The notes under the pieces are model-generated. The model saw only the letters and a list, made by a program, of their open reading frames with translations, was not told where the DNA came from and did no database searches. A program made the translations under genes and the position numbers. This document shows, piece by piece, positions 57,818 through 64,000 of a stretch of DNA of 64,000 bases (position 1 is the stretch's first letter; each line of letters begins with the position of its first letter). The stretch is from IMG/VR virus record IMGVR_UViG_3300030419_008158, positions 1-64,000 of that record. One strand, written 5' to 3'. This stretch comes from a virus.

Positions 57818-60800
57818 TTACGGTGCTTTTTCTTCCTTCTTGATTCCAGCCTCAGCGCCGACTTCCATGTACTTCGCATCCTTACCAGCTGTGAGAGGAA
57901 CTTTGCCGATTGCATTTCCGAGCTTGCCAGCGTCGATGGTGACGTAGACCTTCATGTTAATTCCGTCCATGTAATGTTTAATGTTCACAGTTCCGCCATT
58001 TTTGGCGGCGGATATTGATTCGACGACAGCCGTTCCCTTTCCAGATAGTCTTCGACCTGCCGATGCTATTTGGTTAATAGCTTTCGCGTAATCTGATGCT
58101 GTTGATTTGAACTTTTTAATGTCTGCTTGAGAAACTTTTGCTTCTCTTATTGTCGATTTAGCTGTCTTGAAGAATTTTTTGACCTTTTCCATATTTTTTA
58201 TTGCGCCGTCGAGCTTTTTACCCGTAGCTTCGGTATCTATTTTCTTTTCATTGAATATCGCGACCATTTTTGTCAAGAGAGTACTACCACCATCAGCAAA
58301 AGACTTAATTTGGGACAGCTTCTTTTTGCCTATAATAGTAAGCTTCATGCCATTGATATCTTTTATCTCTGACTGTAAAAGTGAAAGATGTGTAGTTATT
58401 TTTCCAACTGCATGTGTTATGTTCGACAGATTGTCCATTGCCTTGTCGATCCAGGCGATTGCTTCCGACATCTTCATGGGAGGCAGCTTCTGTGCCTCAT
58501 CTTGCGTGGGAACTGTGGTGTTCATCTCAGCTGCAGCAGCAGCTTCTGCTTCAGTTGTGAGAGGCATAACGCCCTTTGCTAGTGCAGCCGGAATTTTGGC
58601 TATCTTTGACGTCATGTCGTAGAGGTCACACATCAAACATGCCAGATCAAGCCTTCGAAAAAATTTCAGATTCTTATCAATAACTGATTTTAGTTTTCTA
58701 ACACTGGAGGCAATGTTCTCCAGCGCGTTGGCCGCCGGTGTAATCACATTGTTTACGGCTTGAACACCTTTTAGACCGGCGCCCTCATCTAGTTTTTTAG
58801 TGGCAAATTCGCCAATTTCGGATGCGTCTATGGCTTTGCCGATTGCTTCCCCAATGCCCAGTGCTTTTTTGAAGAGCTCTGTTGCTTGCTTTTCTACAAT
58901 TGCAGGTTTCATTCTGCTAAGAGCCTTCTGGGCGCGCTTTAGCTGATTCGGAATGTCGGAAAGCTGTTCAATTCTAAGGACTGTCTGTCTCTGCTGCTCC
59001 AGCTTTGTAAGTTTTGCCTTTTGAGCCTGCTCCGGCGTAACTTTATCCTGCTCACCCAGCAGTTCTTTGTATTCTTTGATTCGGCCCTGCACCCACAAAT
59101 TCTTCAGCCTACCCTTTACTGACGGGGGAATGTCAGATTCCAATGAAATCATCCACATTCCAAGGGCGGAGTCCATGTCCTCGACGCCATAGAGGCGCTT
59201 TGTTTCCTTTTCAACAGCTTTTTTTGCATTTGTAGTCACTTCTGTGGTGATTCTGTTTCTTTCAGTTTCGATGCTCTTTGTGAGTGTGCCGGCAAATTCT
59301 TTGTACTTTGCGAGCTGATATTGTACTCTTTTCCGCATCTTGACATTTGTTTTTAGGTTGAAGCGTTGGCCTCTGCGCAGTCCTAACGCATCTTTCCCCG
59401 TCCCAACGTATTCTCCCGTCGATAGCGCATCGGTTAGGTGCTTAATGACGTCCTTCGATTTCTTCAGCATCTCGCCGGCTTTGCCCTCCCACCGAGCCCC
59501 ACCGCGCCCTTCGGCGACGAAGGTTGCTTCTTCCGCATTTTGCACAACTTGATCGATAATATGCTGTTGCGATTTGACTTTTGCCTTCACTTTTTTCGCG
59601 ATCTCCGATTCGAAAAGCTTCGAGAACTTCATGAAATCGGGATCGCCGGGCGTTTGAATTCCCGCATATTTCAACCAGAAATCAACATCTCGCTGTGTTG
59701 TACCGTAGGCTTTTATCTCTTCTGGGGTGGGAGCTGACGCAGCAAACCGAATCATTTCGTACATCTTTTGCGGCAAACCAGCAAGTGTATAGCTTTTTAT
59801 TGTATCTTCCAGTCGCTTCTCCATGGCACTTACGTTAACACCAGTCTTTTTGCCGGTGATAATAGCCTCTGCCAGCTGCTCTACAGTCCAACCGTCCTTC
59901 AACGCTTGATTGTGTGCATCTTTAGCGTTGTGCTCCATTTCTTTCTTGAGAGACTCTACACCATTTTCGCTTAAAATAGCGTCAGCAATAATTTTATAGA
60001 TCTTGTGGAACTTTTTGCCCGGGCCCATCTCCTCAACCACGGCCTCGGGTATGGTGATGATGTCCCCGATGAACTGGACACCTGCTCTCTGAAGTGTTCT
60101 AATTTGGGTTAGTCCCAAATAATCTTTAATCTTTTTGGCGCCAAAACCGGCGACCTGGTCGGTGTCCCACTCACCAAGTTCTCTATCTATATCCTCTTTT
60201 AGCTTAAAAAGGAAGCCTGATGCTTCTGTGGCGAGCTTGATGCGATCGTCCTGATTCTTTTTGAGCGATCTGACAGTGGAATCAGCCACATCAGCGCTAG
60301 CTGACATCATCCCAAAGATTTTTTTCTGTTGTTCTGTCATATTGTCGCCGAGGATGGCAGATACTTGTGCGATACCAGTCGCCAATTCATTTGACTCTGC
60401 AATCAACCCTCTATACACGTTGTTGTGATTACGAGCTAGGCCAGCAAAGTGTTTATACATCCGATTTTGATACTTTTCAATGCTCCCGTGAGTGTCTCTT
60501 GCCAGTTTCTCAACAACCTTGTTTGTGCTAAAGAATGCATCCTGAACTTCGTCTGTTGACCACGCGCCGAACGTCAAAGAGCTCACAACACCCGACAAGA
60601 AACGCTGACCGCCCTCTCCTTTTTTGGCATTATAGGCTTCATAGAGGCCGTAGCCAATATCAAACAAAAACGGTATGCCTTTGGAAAGGGCACCCTTGAG
60701 AATTTTGCTCCCAACTGACAGAGTTCTGGTGACCATTCCTGTGGCTGTTCTAGTTGCTTGGCCCGTCACTGATTTCGTCAGCTTTTTTGCTGATTCTGTC

Positions 60801-63349
60801 GCGACTTTTTGTGCTGTCTGATTTATTTGCTTGTCTACTTTTTTATAGACATCCTGATACACCCTGTTTGCAGCTTTTTGCATCTGCTTGGTTGTCATGG
60901 TCCCATCTTTGACCATTCTCTGCATCGCCATCGTGCGCGCGCTCTTAGCAGCTTCGACTGCTGTTTTTCCGGCATATGGGTTTTTAGGGCCCATAATTCT
61001 ACTCATTGTTCCGGCCCAGGCCATCTGCGCGCCTCGATAGAGGGTGGGTGTTCCCTTAGTAAAAGCCCATGCCGTTGCCTTGAAAGCGCCCTTTGCAATG
61101 TGCTTGCCTAAAAATAACATTGATCTAGGCGCCAGCAGTGTCAGTCCCAGGGCACCCCATCCTAGCTTCTCCCAAAAGCTCGTGTCGTTCCAGACTTTTG
61201 TAATCCCCTCCCATATACCACAACCTATAACTACACCTAAGTTGTATGCGTCTTCACCCAACATTCCAAAAAGCTTCTTTGTGGGATCAGACATTGCTTC
61301 AATCATTTGCATGAAAGAACCATCAGGTCCAAAAACACTTGTTATTGGTTCAAGAATGCTTAGAAATCTTTTGCCTGCTCCGGAAGCATCAATATTTTTA
61401 AAGAGAGCTTTAAAGAGAGCTCCAACATTTGTTTTAGCTTCGCCAGTTTTGAGGTATCCTTCAGCTTCGAGAATCAGACTATTCATAAAAGGAGCAACTT
61501 TGTCTTTGATCGTATCAAAGACGTACTCAAGAACGCCTCCTATGAATTTTGCAACTGCTGTCGCGAAATCACCAAAACCTTTAACAATCTTACCAACACC
61601 AGTTCCCCCGAGACCGAATTGATCATCTAGGCTACCTGTAATGGTGTTCATTAACTGCTTGAATGTCATTTCGCCCTTGAAGAATGCCTCAAAAATAGGC
61701 TTTACAGCTCTTTCAAATTGCCGAAATTTTTGGGGCTCAAAAAATTCTGCTATTCCGTCAAGCATCGTCTTGATGCCTGGGAAGAATTTCACGAACATTC
61801 GGCCAACTTTTTCTCCAAATCTGAACATCATCTGGAGACCTCGTCGAATCGATCGAAGAACCTTTCTAAACTCCTGTGAGCGCATAATTCCTCGCTCAAA
61901 CCCCTTTACAAACGCATCAAAGAAACCTTTGACCTTGGGCATGTCCAGAACTTCAATCAACCGCTTGATTCCCTTTTGAAGCTCCTTGAGAACTTCTTTT
62001 TGGGACATTTGCTTCTTTTCAGCATCTTCAGCTTCAGCAGCTATTTGTGAGTAGCTAATTCCTTGTTTATCCAGCGCAAAGGCAGCATCGAGACTTTTTG
62101 CCGGCATTCTTGTAATCTGAGCCAAGTACATTCTCTGCTGGTAGTTAAAGTCTTTCAAGTTGTGTCCAGCTCTAAAGAATGATTTTCTAATAATGTCTAT
62201 TTTTTCAGCCGGATTTTGGGCTGACATTAGCTCGACAGCATCAACATTCATTTGGAATTGCTGAGCCATCTGAGAGGCTGCCTCTACTGTGTCTGAGAAA
62301 CCCGCAAAAGACTGCATGATGTTTGCCATGTCTTTTATCTCGAGTCCCAATTTCCTTGCATAAGCTGTAATAGGCGCAAATGCTTTTGGTCCCAAATGAC
62401 CGAAGTTCTCAACGTCTTGCGTGAGCTCTTTCATTCCTTTGGCCATGTCCTTGACACCCATGCCAAATCGCTTAGCGGTTCTTACTGCAGTCTTGCTAAA
62501 GCGAGTTAGAAATTTCTCAGGATCTTCGCCACGGGCCTCAGCAATTCCCATAAGTTCAGAAAATTCTTCTTTAGAAACCCCCAAACCTCTCTGAAAAATG
62601 ATAGCCTTATCACCCATTGTCTCGAAATGTTTTTGCAGTCGATAAAAATTGTCTCCTGCAGCTGCTGCAAGCTCTGTGAGATCTTTAAGAAGAGCAGCAA
62701 TACCATCACGACCATACCCATAAACATTTCTAATTGTAAGTCCGGTACCGGCTAAACTTTTACCGCTATGTCTTATTTTGTTAAAGGTGTCACGAACGGA
62801 CTTTCCTGGTCCTGATGCTAAATCGCCCATAACATCTCTAAGCTCTTCCATCGCTTCAGCTATGGGACGTCCAGCAGAGCCCTCTTGAGACATTTCAACT
62901 AGACTGCCAAAAAGTTTAAAAGGAAACGTAAAGAGAGCAAATGCTGTTTTAGCCAAAGAAGCCGCGATGCTCAAAACCGCACTAGCAACATTTTTAATGA
63001 TGCTGATTCCACCACTAAAAATACTCCCCAAAGAGCCGAATACTTCTCCCAGTACACTAAATCCGCTGCTAGCTTCTTCTGCAGCATCAGCTGCTTCGTT
63101 GAGAGAATCTTCCAGCTCTTTGGCAGCATCGTTGCTGTCTTTTAGCGCATCTGAGCTGTTTCGAAGTGCACTCGTCATGCTGCGAACATTTCTTGTGGAT
63201 CTACTCGAGCCAAGACTAGACGCTAAATTAGATGCTAAGTTACTTTGCGTGGAAAGAGTCTTATTTTGCTCTGCTAATAGCTTGTTTCGTTCAACTAAAG
63301 CAGCATTGATATCTCTTTCAAGCTGTAGCTGTTGTGTTAGATCCGCCAT
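57818..63349 (-). CDS. Tape measure protein
   Basis: 1843 residues. The N-terminus is an extended coiled coil (MADLTQQLQLERDINAALVE). Hydrophobic helical stretches (SLGSIFSGGISIIKNVASAV, AALLKDLTELAAAAGDNF; FVKFFPGIKTMLDGIAEFF) are typical of phage tape measures, which set tail length and enter the host membrane. A second hydrophobic zone lies near 780-960 (WAFTKGTPTLYRGAQMAW). ATG at 63349 is taken, with a GTG two codons earlier. It is the longest ordered tail gene here and fits a contractile tail. Confidence 0.85.
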   Translation of the reverse strand: MADLTQQLQLERDINAALVERNKLLAEQNKTLSTQSNLASNLASSLGSSRSTRNVRSMTSALRNSSDALKDSNDAAKELEDSLNEAADAAEEASSGFSVLGEVFGSLGSIFSGGISIIKNVASAVLSIAASLAKTAFALFTFPFKLFGSLVEMSQEGSAGRPIAEAMEELRDVMGDLASGPGKSVRDTFNKIRHSGKSLAGTGLTIRNVYGYGRDGIAALLKDLTELAAAAGDNFYRLQKHFETMGDKAIIFQRGLGVSKEEFSELMGIAEARGEDPEKFLTRFSKTAVRTAKRFGMGVKDMAKGMKELTQDVENFGHLGPKAFAPITAYARKLGLEIKDMANIMQSFAGFSDTVEAASQMAQQFQMNVDAVELMSAQNPAEKIDIIRKSFFRAGHNLKDFNYQQRMYLAQITRMPAKSLDAAFALDKQGISYSQIAAEAEDAEKKQMSQKEVLKELQKGIKRLIEVLDMPKVKGFFDAFVKGFERGIMRSQEFRKVLRSIRRGLQMMFRFGEKVGRMFVKFFPGIKTMLDGIAEFFEPQKFRQFERAVKPIFEAFFKGEMTFKQLMNTITGSLDDQFGLGGTGVGKIVKGFGDFATAVAKFIGGVLEYVFDTIKDKVAPFMNSLILEAEGYLKTGEAKTNVGALFKALFKNIDASGAGKRFLSILEPITSVFGPDGSFMQMIEAMSDPTKKLFGMLGEDAYNLGVVIGCGIWEGITKVWNDTSFWEKLGWGALGLTLLAPRSMLFLGKHIAKGAFKATAWAFTKGTPTLYRGAQMAWAGTMSRIMGPKNPYAGKTAVEAAKSARTMAMQRMVKDGTMTTKQMQKAANRVYQDVYKKVDKQINQTAQKVATESAKKLTKSVTGQATRTATGMVTRTLSVGSKILKGALSKGIPFLFDIGYGLYEAYNAKKGEGGQRFLSGVVSSLTFGAWSTDEVQDAFFSTNKVVEKLARDTHGSIEKYQNRMYKHFAGLARNHNNVYRGLIAESNELATGIAQVSAILGDNMTEQQKKIFGMMSASADVADSTVRSLKKNQDDRIKLATEASGFLFKLKEDIDRELGEWDTDQVAGFGAKKIKDYLGLTQIRTLQRAGVQFIGDIITIPEAVVEEMGPGKKFHKIYKIIADAILSENGVESLKKEMEHNAKDAHNQALKDGWTVEQLAEAIITGKKTGVNVSAMEKRLEDTIKSYTLAGLPQKMYEMIRFAASAPTPEEIKAYGTTQRDVDFWLKYAGIQTPGDPDFMKFSKLFESEIAKKVKAKVKSQQHIIDQVVQNAEEATFVAEGRGGARWEGKAGEMLKKSKDVIKHLTDALSTGEYVGTGKDALGLRRGQRFNLKTNVKMRKRVQYQLAKYKEFAGTLTKSIETERNRITTEVTTNAKKAVEKETKRLYGVEDMDSALGMWMISLESDIPPSVKGRLKNLWVQGRIKEYKELLGEQDKVTPEQAQKAKLTKLEQQRQTVLRIEQLSDIPNQLKRAQKALSRMKPAIVEKQATELFKKALGIGEAIGKAIDASEIGEFATKKLDEGAGLKGVQAVNNVITPAANALENIASSVRKLKSVIDKNLKFFRRLDLACLMCDLYDMTSKIAKIPAALAKGVMPLTTEAEAAAAAEMNTTVPTQDEAQKLPPMKMSEAIAWIDKAMDNLSNITHAVGKITTHLSLLQSEIKDINGMKLTIIGKKKLSQIKSFADGGSTLLTKMVAIFNEKKIDTEATGKKLDGAIKNMEKVKKFFKTAKSTIREAKVSQADIKKFKSTASDYAKAINQIASAGRRLSGKGTAVVESISAAKNGGTVNIKHYMDGINMKVYVTIDAGKLGNAIGKVPLTAGKDAKYMEVGAEAGIKKEEKAP

Positions 63350-63374
63350 GTTCACTAAATATCTTAAAGTGAAA

Positions 63375-63644
63375 CTAGGTGAAACGTCTTAGTTTGGCAG
63401 GTACCTGGTCTCTTTGGAACCCGGACATGGCTCTTGAAGCTGAATCGTTGGAGTGGGCTGCTCTAGACTGTCCCCTAGCTGAGTCCATTTCTTTTACGAG
63501 GCGCTCTATAAACCACTCTCTTTGCCAGACTGGTAAATTCATGCACTCTGAGTATGTAAAGCCCATATAGTACATGAGTGTAAAAGTGGGCTCAAGAATA
63601 AATTGTTTGTCGTTAGGCGTCAGGCCAAAAAAAGCTAGCGCCAA
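63375..63644 (-). CDS. Conserved T4-like protein after gp26-like gene (89 aa)
   Basis: The core FTLMYYMGFTYSECMNLPVW then REWFIERLVKEMD matches a short pattern (mPv-x-x-R-x-F) I recall for a small protein after the gp26 gene in T4-like cyanophages. The first 20 residues overlap the end of gp26 and the open start is a TTG at 63644 about 12 bases after GGAGG. The true start may be inside. A tail assembly role is inferred from order. Confidence 0.68.
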   Translation of the reverse strand: MALAFFGLTPNDKQFILEPTFTLMYYMGFTYSECMNLPVWQREWFIERLVKEMDSARGQSRAAHSNDSASRAMSGFQRDQVPAKLRRFT

Positions 63645-64000
63645 TAGGCAAACTCACCTCCGATTGCTCGTAACAGTGATCACATGTCATCCATGCCTTC
63701 ATTTCAATGCCTGGCTCGTTATCATCCATAAACTTTCTAAGAGAACGGCTATCTTTAGCAGGCATATTTCTAACAAACAAAGAAATTTTATTTTTATCTT
63801 CGATTCCATCGATTGAAATGATTGAATGCAAGAGACGACTAGTAACAATATTGTCCACATCTCCACCGAGCTTCTTTTTCTTTCGTCGGTCTGACTCAGT
63901 GCTCATATTGGTCTCGTCTTTGCCTGTTAAGAATCTAAAAACAACTTTCTTTTTTGAAATTGGAAGTTCATACTCGAAAGCATTTTCTCCCGGACTTATT
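63613..64000 (-). CDS. T4 gp26-like baseplate hub protein, N-terminus beyond window
   Basis: The frame stays open to the window edge, so the ATG at 63906 is internal. The visible part includes ENAFEYELPISKKKVVFRFL, then TGKDE, and later RSLRKFMDDNEPGIEMK and SLPIGASFFWPDA. That ending, with a Cys-x-x-Cys (CDHC), is typical of the T4 baseplate hub assembly protein family (gp26, PF12322 by memory). About 128 residues are present. It opens the tail module before the tape measure. Confidence 0.82.
   Translation of the reverse strand, partial: ISPGENAFEYELPISKKKVVFRFLTGKDETNMSTESDRRKKKKLGGDVDNIVTSRLLHSIISIDGIEDKNKISLFVRNMPAKDSRSLRKFMDDNEPGIEMKAWMTCDHCYEQSEVSLPIGASFFWPDA

Noticed and set aside
1-64000. 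tRNA genes, integrase, transposase or attachment site
   Set aside because: The gene-free gaps are at most about 110 bases and none shows a cloverleaf-like pattern. No recombinase motifs were seen among the proteins.

Overview
This window is a 64 kb piece of a large tailed (contractile-tail, T4-related) phage genome. Every protein gene I can support is on the minus strand. Most genes abut or overlap by 1-14 bases (a few up to about 80), with clear AGGAG-type ribosome sites and no gene-free stretch over 120 bases. T4-type features are the two-subunit topoisomerase II, a gp32-like ssDNA-binding protein, a gp41/DnaB-like helicase, a gp26-like baseplate protein, a gp53/LysM-like baseplate protein, a giant tape measure, and many small proteins carrying the N-terminal signature KRQLRRIIKEE. 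I recall that signature mostly from marine phages, so an AT-rich marine bacteriophage, probably known only from environmental sequence, is my best guess. No host gene, integrase, tRNA or CRISPR array is visible.

Layout, read from the high-coordinate end in the direction of transcription: 64.0-47.2 kb is a tail and baseplate module (gp26-like, an 89-aa protein, an 1843-aa tape measure, a 75-aa protein, a 2302-aa repeat protein, a gp53-like protein, a 1042-aa protein). 47.2-35.4 kb holds replication and metabolism: a small family A polymerase, an HD protein, ssDNA-binding protein, a strong terminator, RecA, a FEN-type nuclease, helicase, class II ribonucleotide reductase, ClpP and a type II GAPDH. 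35.4-24.1 kb holds topoisomerase, ligase, Fpg-type and MBD4-type glycosylases, dUTPase, a MazG-HAD fusion, ThyX, a methyltransferase, a deoxyribosyltransferase and a sugar epimerase. 24.1-16.6 kb holds a bacterial-type DNA polymerase III alpha, a kinase fused to a thymidylate-synthase/dCMP-hydroxymethylase-like domain, an epimerase, thymidine kinase, a DHH phosphoesterase and dCMP deaminase. 16.6-7.7 kb is a cluster of acidic and small proteins that look like internal-head or accessory virion proteins, including degenerate superoxide-dismutase-like and pterin-dehydratase-like folds. 7.6-2.4 kb holds a PD-(D/E)XK nuclease, a second FEN nuclease, GroEL and a sigma-70 factor cut short inside region 4 with a separate helix-turn-helix gene right behind it. 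2.4-0 kb returns to small KRQLRRIIKEE-type proteins and a Dps-like protein.

How it fits together: the phage appears to run its own replisome (DnaE, helicase, ssDNA-binding protein, clamp genes not seen here), its own deoxynucleotide supply (NrdJ, dCMP deaminase, dUTPase, ThyX, TK) and possibly a cytosine-modification route. The last point rests on the kinase fusion, whose synthase half keeps the catalytic Cys and carries Asp where dUMP-specific enzymes have Asn, as T4 dCMP hydroxymethylase does. An MBD4-like glycosylase would suit repair of deaminated modified cytosine. A shared [LI]-x-E site near the N-terminus of many small proteins suggests T4-style capsid targeting and processing. Promoter-like TTGTAA-N17-TATAAT sites recur at several operon heads.
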